Shown here piece after piece: positions 1 through 5,520 of a stretch of DNA of 10,068 bases. Each line of letters starts with the position of its first letter. The stretch's first letter is position 1. Location: positions 1 to 10,068 of the forward strand of contig CAMLHP010000075.1 in assembly GCA_946479805.1 (NCBI GenBank). Direction: 5' to 3'. Made by a program: the position numbers and the translations under genes. The notes beneath the pieces are model-generated. The model was not told the DNA's origin, searched no databases, and saw only the letters and a program-made list of their open reading frames with translations. Source of the DNA: an uncultured Gemmatimonadota bacterium (GTDB lineage: Bacteria; Gemmatimonadota; Gemmatimonadetes; Gemmatimonadales; GWC2-71-9).

Positions 1-30
1 CGGGCGGCTGGACCACTAACCGGCAGGGTC

Positions 31-528
31 ATGACGGCTGACGTAGGAGAACTGTTCCGGCTGTATCACGCGCCCCTGGTCCGCATGCTGCACCGGCGTA
101 CCGGGGACCGCGACCAGGCGGAGGAGCTGGCCCAGGAGACCTTCGCCCGGGCGCTCGAGGCGCCGCCCCAGAATCCCCGACCCTGGCTTTTCGCCGTGGC
201 GCTGAACCTGGTGCGCGAGGACGCCCGGACCGTGGCTCGCCGGAGCCGCCGGCTTACGCTGCTCAAGTCCGAGCCGCAGACCAGCCCGGCGCCGGACGTT
301 GACTTCGAGCGAAGGGAGCGGCAGGAAGCCGTGCGGGACGCGCTTGCGCAGCTGACGGACCGCGACCGCGAGGCGCTGCTGCTAAAGGCCGAGGGATTCA
401 GTTATGACGAGATCGCCGCGACGCTGGGCCTGGCCCGCGGGGCGATCGGCACCACGCTGTCGCGGGCACGACGCCGGCTGGTGGAAGTCTATCGCATGCA
501 GGAGCTGAGGAAGAATGCCGCATCTTGA
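31..528 (+). CDS. ECF-family RNA polymerase sigma factor
   Basis: This 165-residue protein has the two-domain layout of extracytoplasmic-function sigma factors and should direct RNA polymerase to a small set of stress promoters. Region sigma2 spans about residues 8-75, with the characteristic stretch around GDRDQAEELAQETFARAL (residues 25-42). An acidic, proline-containing linker follows at about 80-100. Region sigma4 (about 101-153) has the helix-turn-helix segment YDEIAATLGLARGAIGTTLS. Length is normal for the family. The ATG follows a weak AGGG-type ribosome site. The last 14 bases overlap the next gene, which encodes a zinc-finger-type anti-sigma factor, so the pair is almost certainly translationally coupled and functions as a regulatory switch. 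The ECF subgroup and target promoters cannot be read from this window, and no autoregulated promoter is visible in the 30 bases upstream. Confidence 0.93.
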   Translation: MTADVGELFRLYHAPLVRMLHRRTGDRDQAEELAQETFARALEAPPQNPRPWLFAVALNLVREDARTVARRSRRLTLLKSEPQTSPAPDVDFERRERQEAVRDALAQLTDRDREALLLKAEGFSYDEIAATLGLARGAIGTTLSRARRRLVEVYRMQELRKNAAS

Positions 529-1852
529 CGACGCCACCATCCACACCCTGCTGGACAAGGAACTCGACACCGCAGAGCAACGCGCCGTCGATTCGCATCT
601 GGCTCAATGCGAGCAGTGCGCCGCACGGGTTGCGGAGGAGCGCTCGATCGTGTCGGGGGCGGAGGAGCTGATCAGGTCGCTGGACGACTCGACCAGTGAT
701 ACGGGAGAAGTGAGAAGTGAGAAGGCAGGAGTGAGGACTGAGAAGGAAGAAGCGAGAAGCCAGGCGGGGGAAGTGAGAAGTGAACAGGGTGCGAGGGCGG
801 CGTTCCTGCATCCGAGCGCCGAGCCCAAGGGCAAGGGGCCTCCTGTGGTGCTCGTGCCGGAGCGGGTCGACTCGGGGCCGGCCCGGCTCCGCTGGCCGCT
901 GGCAGCGGCCGCCTTGGTGGTCATTGCGGCCGGTGCGGCATGGCTGGCACTTCGCCCTTCGGAGCCGCCGGCCATCGCGGCCGGAGCCGAGAACTTGGCG
1001 TTCGACACGATCAGCCGGGCCGAGGCCGACAGCATCTCTGCCGCGATCATGAATTCTCAAGCGGCAGCAGCCCCTGTCGCCACCTCGGAGGATGACACTT
1101 CGACTGATGCCGCGGCGGCAGCGGAGGCCACCGCGGCCAGGGTTACCCGGCCGCTGCCGGCGAACCTTGCTGTGGGCGTGACCGGCGGCGGGAGCTCGAC
1201 GGCCGATGCGGAATCGGCGCGACTGCGCCTGGAAGCTGCCGAAGTGGCCCGGATCGAGAGCACGGCGCTGGCAGTACGTGAGAGCCTTGTCGCCTCCCAG
1301 CGCGCGCGAGACAGCCTTGCCCAGCTGGCGCAGCGACGGGCGGCCGATTCAGCGCGCCAGGTGCTGGCGCTGCGCGACGCCGAGGAGGCGGCTCGGCGGG
1401 ACCGGGCAGAAGTCGCGCTGCAATCGCCGCCGGCCCAGCGGGCCGCGCGGCCCAGCGCCGGTGCGGCGGCACCGCCGAGGGAACAGGTCACTTCGGGCCA
1501 GCGGGACGAGCCCGTGATGCGTCTCGGACCCGTCGGCCTGGACGAGGCGGCGGACCTGCTGGGTGGACCGGTGCACGCGATCGACGGCATGCGATTCACC
1601 TCCCTGAGCCTGGTGGCGCCGAGCAACTTTCCCGGCTCGGACCAGAGCCGGCCGGTCGTGAGGGCCACATACGTCGGAGTCGATGGGTCAACGATCTATC
1701 TCGACCAGCAGCGCATGCTTGATGGAAGTGGCGAGGGAGACATGGAAGAGGTGTACCGCGCGTCTGGCTGGTATATAGGGAACGTGAAGCTGAGGCTGAC
1801 AGGAGATGTGACCTACGATTCCCTTGCAGTTCTGGTTGGAAAGGTGCGATAG
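515..1852 (+). CDS. Membrane anti-sigma factor with zinc-binding N-domain and large extracytoplasmic region
   Basis: The N-terminus (about 1-57) is a ZAS/zf-HC2-type anti-sigma domain: His10, then H28-x3-C32-x2-C35, the usual zinc ligands. It should sequester the sigma factor encoded just upstream (14-bp overlap). One transmembrane helix lies at about 127-146. Between them, residues 64-91 are four 7-residue repeats (GEVRSEK, AGVRTEK, EEARSQA, GEVRSEQ) encoded by twelve DNA heptads. The roughly 300-residue outer part has an Ala/Ser/Thr-rich stretch, a charged predicted helix or coiled coil at about 231-303 (rich in Ala, Arg, Glu and Ser), a Pro/Ala linker, and a compact domain at about 335-445 that I do not recognise. 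At 445 residues it is much longer than simple ZAS proteins. The outer part presumably senses envelope state; the signal is unknown. Confidence 0.85.
   Translation: MPHLDDATIHTLLDKELDTAEQRAVDSHLAQCEQCAARVAEERSIVSGAEELIRSLDDSTSDTGEVRSEKAGVRTEKEEARSQAGEVRSEQGARAAFLHPSAEPKGKGPPVVLVPERVDSGPARLRWPLAAAALVVIAAGAAWLALRPSEPPAIAAGAENLAFDTISRAEADSISAAIMNSQAAAAPVATSEDDTSTDAAAAAEATAARVTRPLPANLAVGVTGGGSSTADAESARLRLEAAEVARIESTALAVRESLVASQRARDSLAQLAQRRAADSARQVLALRDAEEAARRDRAEVALQSPPAQRAARPSAGAAAPPREQVTSGQRDEPVMRLGPVGLDEAADLLGGPVHAIDGMRFTSLSLVAPSNFPGSDQSRPVVRATYVGVDGSTIYLDQQRMLDGSGEGDMEEVYRASGWYIGNVKLRLTGDVTYDSLAVLVGKVR
704..787 (+). repeat. Twelve TGAGAAG-type heptanucleotide repeats inside the anti-sigma gene
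   Basis: Twelve consecutive 7-nt units with consensus TGAGAAG; exact copies lie at 711-717, 718-724, 739-745 and 774-780, and the others are diverged. Three units make 21 nt, so the protein shows a 7-residue period (residues 64-91). The same heptad forms the inverted repeat at 2645-2708. The array sits in the cytoplasmic linker between the zinc-binding domain and the membrane helix. Confidence 0.85.
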
Positions 1853-1857
1853 GGCAC

Positions 1858-1881
1858 GAGTCGCGAGTCGCGAGTCGCGAG
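1858..1881. repeat. GAGTCGC heptanucleotide tandem repeat
   Basis: Three exact copies of GAGTCGC (1858-1864, 1865-1871, 1872-1878) plus a partial fourth, starting 6 bases after the anti-sigma stop codon. Each junction creates the palindrome TCGCGA, so the transcript could fold into short GC-rich hairpins. No T-tract follows, so a terminator role is only possible. It lies in the 110-bp gap before the OmpA-like lipoprotein gene. Confidence 0.85.
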
Positions 1882-1962
1882 AGTGGGACGTGGGGCGGGT
1901 CACAGCGCGGGGCGGTGCGGAGTGGTACGTTGGCCGTGAACCTTCTGAGGAGACGGCCATAA

Positions 1963-2634
1963 ATGAGTGATCTACATATGCTTCGGGCGCTGGCCCTGGT
2001 TGGTGCACTGAGCGTTGGCGCGGCCGGTTGTGCAACCAAGGCCGGGACCGGTGCAGTGGCGGGTGCGGGAGCGGGTGCTGTGGTGGGCGGCGCCATTGGG
2101 GCAGCTACAGGCTCCACTGCCAAGGGCGCCATCATCGGCGCCGCCGTGGGTGGCGCTGCGGGCGCCATAATCGGCGACCAGATGGACCGGCGCGCCGCAG
2201 AGCTGGAAGATTCAATTCCCGGAGCCGACATCGAGCGCGTGGGTGAGGGTATCCTGGTCACGTTCGAGTCCGGCATCCTGTTCGGCTTCGATTCGACCTC
2301 CATTCAGCCAGCGGGACGGCAGAACCTGGCCACCCTGGCAACCAACCTCGAGAAGTATCCTGATTCCAACGTCCTGATCGTGGGCCACACCGACAACGTC
2401 GGTGCGGACGCGTACAACATGACGCTCTCGGAGCGGCGGGCCGAATCGGCTGCGTCGTACCTCCGGCAGCAGGGCGTGAGTTCCGGCCGGATCAAGACCG
2501 AGGGCCGAGGCGAGCTCGAGCCGGTTGCGGCGAACGATACCGAGGCGGGCCGGCAGGAAAATCGCCGGGTGGAAGTGGCGATCTTCGCCAACGACCAGCT
2601 CAAGGCGAGTGCGAGGCAGCAGGCGGGTAGCTGA
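1963..2634 (+). CDS. OmpA-family (Pal/YiaD-like) peptidoglycan-binding lipoprotein
   Basis: This is an outer-membrane lipoprotein that should tether the envelope to peptidoglycan. The N-terminal signal peptide ends in a lipobox-like AAGC with Cys23 as the likely lipidated residue. Residues about 28-72 are a Gly/Ala-rich glycine-zipper segment. The C-terminal OmpA domain (about 103-208) contains GHTDNVGADAYNMTLSERRA, where Asp144 and Arg159 match in spacing the residues that bind diaminopimelate in OmpA-type domains, and ends with the typical ENRRVEV. The length (223 aa) fits YiaD-like proteins. The ATG at 1963 follows GAGGAG by 10 bases; an internal ATG at 1978 is a less likely start. The gene stands alone after the sigma/anti-sigma pair, from which a repeat-containing 110-bp gap separates it, and may be one of their targets (inference). 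Confidence 0.92.
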   Translation: MSDLHMLRALALVGALSVGAAGCATKAGTGAVAGAGAGAVVGGAIGAATGSTAKGAIIGAAVGGAAGAIIGDQMDRRAAELEDSIPGADIERVGEGILVTFESGILFGFDSTSIQPAGRQNLATLATNLEKYPDSNVLIVGHTDNVGADAYNMTLSERRAESAASYLRQQGVSSGRIKTEGRGELEPVAANDTEAGRQENRRVEVAIFANDQLKASARQQAGS

Positions 2635-2644
2635 CGCTGCCGAG

Positions 2645-2708
2645 CGAGAAGTGAAAAGTGAGAAGTGAGAGGGAACGTGGAATCCTCTCACTTCTCACTT
2701 CTTGCTTC
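2645..2708. terminator. Hairpin built from TGAGAAG heptads between convergent genes (probable bidirectional terminator)
   Basis: The left arm is four heptads (2645-2672: CGAGAAG, TGAAAAG, TGAGAAG, TGAGAGG). The right arm (2684-2708) is their reverse complement. The inner 17 bp pair perfectly and 22 of 25 positions pair overall, around an 11-nt loop (2673-2683). It lies between the stops of the convergent OmpA-like gene (2634) and the small lipoprotein gene (2720), so it is well placed to end both transcripts. No long T-tract follows on either strand. Confidence 0.65.
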
Positions 2709-2719
2709 ATGCCTTCAGT

Positions 2720-2944
2720 TCAATCGCCGTCGGCGTTGCCCGGCGCGTCGACATCCACAGTCGGCGTGGTAACAACCACCGTGTCCTGCTGGGTGCCAAC
2801 GTCCACTGAGGGCGTCTGCACCGTGTCGGTTGTCGTTCCTATCACCGGCCGCTCCACCTCATACTCGCCTTCGCCGGTCTTCTTGCAGGATGCGGTCAGC
2901 GCCACGCCGACCACAAGTGTCAATGCCAGAATGCTGCTTCGCAA
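2720..2944 (-). CDS. Small putative lipoprotein, Thr/Val/Asp-rich
   Basis: A 74-residue secreted protein of unknown function. The signal peptide (residues 1-19) ends in LTASC, with Cys20 as the probable lipid-attachment site, followed by two lysines. The mature part is low in complexity, with recurring patterns such as DTVQTPSVDV and DTVVVTTPTVDVDAP, and ends acidic. The start codon is TTG, supported by a GGAGG ribosome site four bases upstream on this strand (2949-2953); no nearby ATG or GTG would keep the signal peptide. It follows another small lipoprotein gene (3074-3283) of similar composition and orientation after 129 bp, and converges on the OmpA-like gene. The lipoprotein call is fairly secure; no family is recognised. 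Confidence 0.7.
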   Translation of the reverse strand: MRSSILALTLVVGVALTASCKKTGEGEYEVERPVIGTTTDTVQTPSVDVGTQQDTVVVTTPTVDVDAPGNADGD

Positions 2945-2948
2945 AGTG

Positions 2949-2953
2949 CCTCC
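2949..2953 (-). promoter_or_regulatory. Ribosome binding site selecting a TTG start
   Basis: GGAGG on the minus strand, four bases before TTG (2942-2944). It supports the non-ATG start of the small lipoprotein gene. Confidence 0.65.
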
Positions 2954-2973
2954 GTCGCTCAGTTGGCCCTGCA

Positions 2974-2992
2974 GCCGGCGCCCATCGCCGGC
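2974..2992. other. Short GC-rich inverted repeat
   Basis: GCCGGCG and CGCCGGC flank a 5-base loop (2981-2985), giving a perfect 7-bp stem. It lies in the 129-bp gap between the two minus-strand lipoprotein genes and might attenuate or terminate the transcript coming from the right. No T-tract follows on the minus strand, and in GC-rich DNA such a stem may arise by chance. Confidence 0.35.
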
Positions 2993-3073
2993 CTTGGACC
3001 CAATTTACGAGCTGGCGCGTAGCAGGATGTGACGGTTGACCGAAGCCCGGCGCAGGGCATGGGGCATGAAGCC

Positions 3074-3283
3074 CTAGTCGTCGGCGTCCACCTTGACGTT
3101 CACGTCTGAACCGCTGACGCTGACGGTGTCGTTGTCCGTCCTGACTTCCAGGGAAGGGCTCTCGGCGGCCGGTGCCGGGGTCTCGGCAGCGGGAACTTCG
3201 GCTGGCGGGGTGTCGGCCTTCTCGACGCAAGCGGCGGCGGTCAGGGACAGCACAGCGAGGGCGGCTAGCGGAAGTGTGCGCAA
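3074..3283 (-). CDS. Small putative lipoprotein, Ala/Pro/Glu-rich with acidic tail
   Basis: A 69-residue secreted protein of unknown function. The signal peptide ends in SLTAAAC with Cys19 as the probable lipidated residue. It is followed by an Ala/Pro/Glu linker (PPAEVPAAETPAPAAESP) and a short acidic, Val-alternating tail ending VNVKVDADD. The start is TTG at 3281-3283, preceded by GAGG six bases upstream (3290-3293 on this strand). It lies 42 bp downstream of the YceI-family gene, and the gap is filled by a G-run heptad array (C-rich in the transcript). Together with the lipoprotein at 2720-2944 it forms a pair of tiny envelope proteins of similar size, start codon and composition. No family is recognised. 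Confidence 0.65.
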   Translation of the reverse strand: MRTLPLAALAVLSLTAAACVEKADTPPAEVPAAETPAPAAESPSLEVRTDNDTVSVSGSDVNVKVDADD

Positions 3284-3293
3284 GGGGTACCTC

Positions 3294-3335
3294 GGGGTTA
3301 GGGGTCGGGGAGCAGGGACCGGGGATCAGGGTGCG
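3294..3335. repeat. Six G-run heptanucleotide repeats (GGGNNNN), potential G-quadruplex
   Basis: Six consecutive 7-nt units on the plus strand: GGGGTTA, GGGGTCG, GGGAGCA, GGGACCG, GGGATCA, GGGTGCG. Only the leading GGG is conserved. The closely spaced G-runs meet the simple sequence rule for a G-quadruplex; another G-run lies at 3284-3287. The array spans the end of the YceI-family gene (its stop is 3326-3328) and the gap before the next lipoprotein gene. The G-rich strand is the template strand for both. Confidence 0.8.
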
Positions 3336-4006
3336 CCAGAGCGCTCCAGCCTGAAGTCATACTCAAGCTTGATTGTGTCCGCCACGCTGAGCACCGAGCG
3401 CACCCGGGGCTTTTCCATGGCGAAGTCGGCAAACGTGAACGCGGTCGTGGCGGTGCCGGTGACCACCTCGCCTGAGCGGATGGCCGTCACCCGCCAGGTG
3501 GTGGGCCGGGTTTCCCGCTTGACTGTGAGGTTGCCGGTCATGGTGAAGCTGCTGGAATCCCGCTCGGCGAGGGGCAGCCTGACTCCGCTCGCGCCGGTCA
3601 GCGCGAGGGTAACGGTCGGAAAGCTGTCGGTTTCCAGCAGGCGACGGCGGACGTAACCGTCACGGCGGTCCTTGTCGCTGGTGAGCCCGGCGACGCCGAT
3701 GTTGATCTGCGACCCGGCCGGGACGATGGCGCCGTTCTGGTCAAAGTTGATGGCGCCGGTGACGGCGGACGTCCGGCCGACCGCGTCATTGGGAAAATCG
3801 AACCCTGCCAGCTGCTCGCGGACCCGGTAACGGGCCTCGTTGCCGGTGGTGGAGACGGTGTACGACCAGGCGGACAGTCGGACAGTCGGCGGGACGGCTG
3901 GGCGGCTGGGCGGCTGGACGACAGCACGGCCGGCCGGCGCGGCGTTGGAGCCTGCAGCCAGGAGCAGGACGAGCACCAGCGGCGAAAGGGGCATGAGAAT
4001 CTTCAT
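3326..4006 (-). CDS. Secreted YceI-family protein (lipocalin-like, lipid/isoprenoid binding)
   Basis: The N-terminus (about 1-24, VLVLLLAAGSNAAPA) is a cleavable signal peptide, so the protein should be periplasmic. Residues about 46-222 form a YceI domain: SAWSYTVSTTGNEARYRV at the start, SDKDRRDGYVRRRLLETDSFP (about 110-130), GNLTVKRETRPTTW and a C-terminal beta-rich FAMEKPRVRSVLSVADTIKLE. YceI proteins are beta-barrel carriers of long amphiphilic isoprenoids and are often found beside redox or respiratory genes; the ligand here is unknown. Residues 30-45, a Pro-rich linker between signal peptide and domain, are encoded by an octanucleotide repeat. The ATG at 4004-4006 is preceded by a G-rich run lying very close to it; a second ATG four codons in is an alternative. 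It lies 68 bp downstream of the nirK-ric pair and may be co-transcribed. Confidence 0.88.
   Translation of the reverse strand: MKILMPLSPLVLVLLLAAGSNAAPAGRAVVQPPSRPAVPPTVRLSAWSYTVSTTGNEARYRVREQLAGFDFPNDAVGRTSAVTGAINFDQNGAIVPAGSQINIGVAGLTSDKDRRDGYVRRRLLETDSFPTVTLALTGASGVRLPLAERDSSSFTMTGNLTVKRETRPTTWRVTAIRSGEVVTGTATTAFTFADFAMEKPRVRSVLSVADTIKLEYDFRLERSGAP
3872..3919. repeat. Octanucleotide tandem repeat within the YceI-family gene
   Basis: Six 8-nt units on the plus strand: GGACAGTC twice, GGCGGGAC, GGCTGGGC twice, GGCTGGAC. They encode residues 30-45 of the YceI-family protein on the minus strand, between signal peptide and domain. Related GGAC-based octads occur at 5417-5462 and 9761-9824. Bases 2-13 of the window (GGGCGGCTGGAC) match the end of this array exactly. 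Confidence 0.8.
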
Positions 4007-4074
4007 GCCCCCAGAATACGCGAAAATGAGCCTGATGGAAACAGGGGCGGCTGGTCAGCCGCCCGGTGGGGCCG

Positions 4075-4290
4075 TCAGGGCTTTACGCTGCAGGCGTCTG
4101 CTGCTGGAGCGTTGTTGAGCTGGGCCAGCAACTCCTCAGCCGGCATCCCGGCCACCTCCGCGGCTTCGCGGATGGAGCGGCCGGCGCCGCAGCAGGTGTC
4201 CAGCGACAGCCGGTGCAGCAGGTCCGCTGCACCGGGGGCGCGCGCCAGCACTTCGCGGATGGTATCGGTTTCCTGAAAACTCTTGTTCAT
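4075..4290 (-). CDS. ScdA/RIC N-terminal domain (DUF542) protein
   Basis: A 71-residue cytoplasmic protein matching the N-terminal ScdA_N/DUF542 domain of the RIC (YtfE/ScdA/DnrN) family, whose full-length members repair iron-sulfur clusters after nitrosative or oxidative damage. Visible signature: an N-terminal helix TDTIREVLARAPGAADLLHRL, then LDTCCGAGRSIREAA with the conserved Cys33-Cys34 pair. The C-terminal hemerythrin-like di-iron domain of RIC proteins is absent, so this is a stand-alone domain. It starts 7 bp after nirK; its GAGGAG ribosome site overlaps the nirK TGA stop (TGAGGAGATCATG), so the two are translationally coupled. A longer reading frame exists upstream inside nirK, but this ribosome site fixes the start at 4290. 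Coupling to a nitrite reductase suggests a role in NO handling, which is inference. Confidence 0.85.
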   Translation of the reverse strand: MNKSFQETDTIREVLARAPGAADLLHRLSLDTCCGAGRSIREAAEVAGMPAEELLAQLNNAPAADACSVKP

Positions 4291-4297
4291 GATCTCC

Positions 4298-5311
4298 TCA
4301 GTGTGAAGCCATGGTCGCGGGATGGCCGACCTGAATGCTGCCCACCGCGCCCTTGTTGGCATCGGCGAAGGCGTGGGTAAGGAAGGCGTAGCTGCCCTCG
4401 CCCGCCTGTCCCTCCTTGAATTCGAGTTCCATCACTGCACCACCACCGGTGGGAACGTTCCAGGTCTGCACCCCTTCGATGACCCGGCTGGTATTGCCGC
4501 CGGGGTACACCCGGTCGAAGATGTTGCCCACCACATGGAAGTCGCTCCGGATGCTGGGACCGGCGTTCATCACGAAGAGTCGGACCCGGTCGCCCACGTC
4601 CACCTTGAGCGGCTCGCGGGTGTACTGGAACGCCTTCCCGTTGAAGACCACGTAAGTCGGGTCAGCTTCCTGCATCGCCGCCCAGTCGCCTTCCATCACG
4701 GAGCTGTCGGTGACCGAGCCGCGGGGATAGAAGTCGCTCTGCACCAGCACGAACTCCTTGTCGGCCTTCGTGGGCCAGCCGTCGGCCGGGTCCACGATGA
4801 TCGGCAAGTACATGCCCTGCGCGATGTGCATCAGGATGGGCGGCGTGCCGCAGTGCACCATGAAGACACCCGCAGTGGTCGCCTCGAACTCGAACTGGAG
4901 GCTGTCCTTCGGAGCGATCGACTTCATCGCGTGGTTCATCGGGATCTTCGACGCGTGGAAGTCGATCGAGTGCGGCATGTTCTCCGCCTCGTTGATCAGG
5001 TTGATCCGGACCAGGTCGCCCTGGCGCACCCTGATGACGGGTCCCGGCACGGTGTGGCCGAAGGTCCAGCCCACGTAGCGGACACCCTGGGCGATCTCAA
5101 TGGTGTCGTGGGTCATCGGGATCCGGAATTCCTTGATCCGGGCCCGTCCAACCGGAGCCACGCTGGCATCGAAGGCGGGAGTGACCGCCGTGCGGGTGAC
5201 GCTGAAGTCGACCCTGCTGACCTCATCGGGGCGACCTGCGCCGGTGAGGAGCATGAAGCCCACCCCCAGCGACAGCACGGATGTCAACAGCAGCTTGTTC
5301 GCGATCAGCAT
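4298..5311 (-). CDS. nirK: Copper-containing nitrite reductase, AniA-like (class II)
   Basis: This enzyme reduces nitrite to nitric oxide in the periplasm or at the membrane surface. A 337-residue two-cupredoxin protein with an N-terminal hydrophobic signal or anchor (about 5-25). All expected ligands are visible: type 1 copper His114, Cys154, His162 and Met167; type 2 copper His119, His153 and His313; and the catalytic pair Asp117 (in HSIDFH) and His259 (in SDFHVVGN). The Cys-to-His spacing in HCGTPPILMHIAQGM is 8 residues, as in Neisseria AniA, not 9 as in Alcaligenes-type NirK. The start has GAGGA four bases upstream. It heads a minus-strand cluster with the RIC-domain gene 7 bp downstream, then the YceI-family gene. 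The leader carries an octanucleotide repeat. Another two-domain multicopper oxidase is the main alternative, but the Asp/His catalytic pair argues for NirK. Confidence 0.88.
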   Translation of the reverse strand: MLIANKLLLTSVLSLGVGFMLLTGAGRPDEVSRVDFSVTRTAVTPAFDASVAPVGRARIKEFRIPMTHDTIEIAQGVRYVGWTFGHTVPGPVIRVRQGDLVRINLINEAENMPHSIDFHASKIPMNHAMKSIAPKDSLQFEFEATTAGVFMVHCGTPPILMHIAQGMYLPIIVDPADGWPTKADKEFVLVQSDFYPRGSVTDSSVMEGDWAAMQEADPTYVVFNGKAFQYTREPLKVDVGDRVRLFVMNAGPSIRSDFHVVGNIFDRVYPGGNTSRVIEGVQTWNVPTGGGAVMELEFKEGQAGEGSYAFLTHAFADANKGAVGSIQVGHPATMASH

Positions 5312-5416
5312 TCGGTCCTCGATCCCCTTCGGAATTGTGAGATTGCCTTGTCACTGAAAGGAGGATACGGGGGGAGTGGCCAAGCCTGTCGTAAGGGAGA
5401 GTGAAGGTTCCTTAAT

Positions 5417-5462
5417 GGACGGACGGACGGACATATGGACAGATGGACAGACGGACAGACGG
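5417..5462. repeat. GGAC-based 4/8-nt tandem repeat upstream of nirK
   Basis: Four exact GGAC tetramers (5417-5432), then ATAT, then octads GGACAGAT (5437), GGACAGAC (5445) and GGACAGAC (5453). It lies in the 209-bp gap (5312-5520) between the stress-protein gene and nirK, about 105 bases before the nirK start. The rest of this gap shows no gene. I could not identify a convincing promoter or an FNR/NnrR-type TTGAT-N4-ATCAA box. Confidence 0.8.
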
Positions 5463-5520
5463 TGCGACGACTCGCCGACGGCAACTCTCGAGATCTTATG
5501 GAGGTCTTTAACTGCGATCC

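Noticed and set aside
1057..1668. A 203-codon minus-strand frame and several others opposite the anti-sigma gene
   Set aside because: Their Ala/Ser/Arg-rich composition is typical of antisense frames in high-GC DNA, and the plus-strand gene explains the region.
5336..5355. TGTGA ... TCACT inverted pair upstream of nirK, resembling a CRP/FNR-family site
   Set aside because: The arms are separated by 10 bases, not the 6 expected for CRP-type sites, and the FNR/NnrR TTGAT-N4-ATCAA form is not present.
4322..5404. A 360-codon open frame on the plus strand opposite nirK
   Set aside because: It is antisense to a gene with every NirK ligand conserved. The translation is rich in His, Arg, Val and Asp with no domain pattern, as expected for the shadow of a GC-rich gene.
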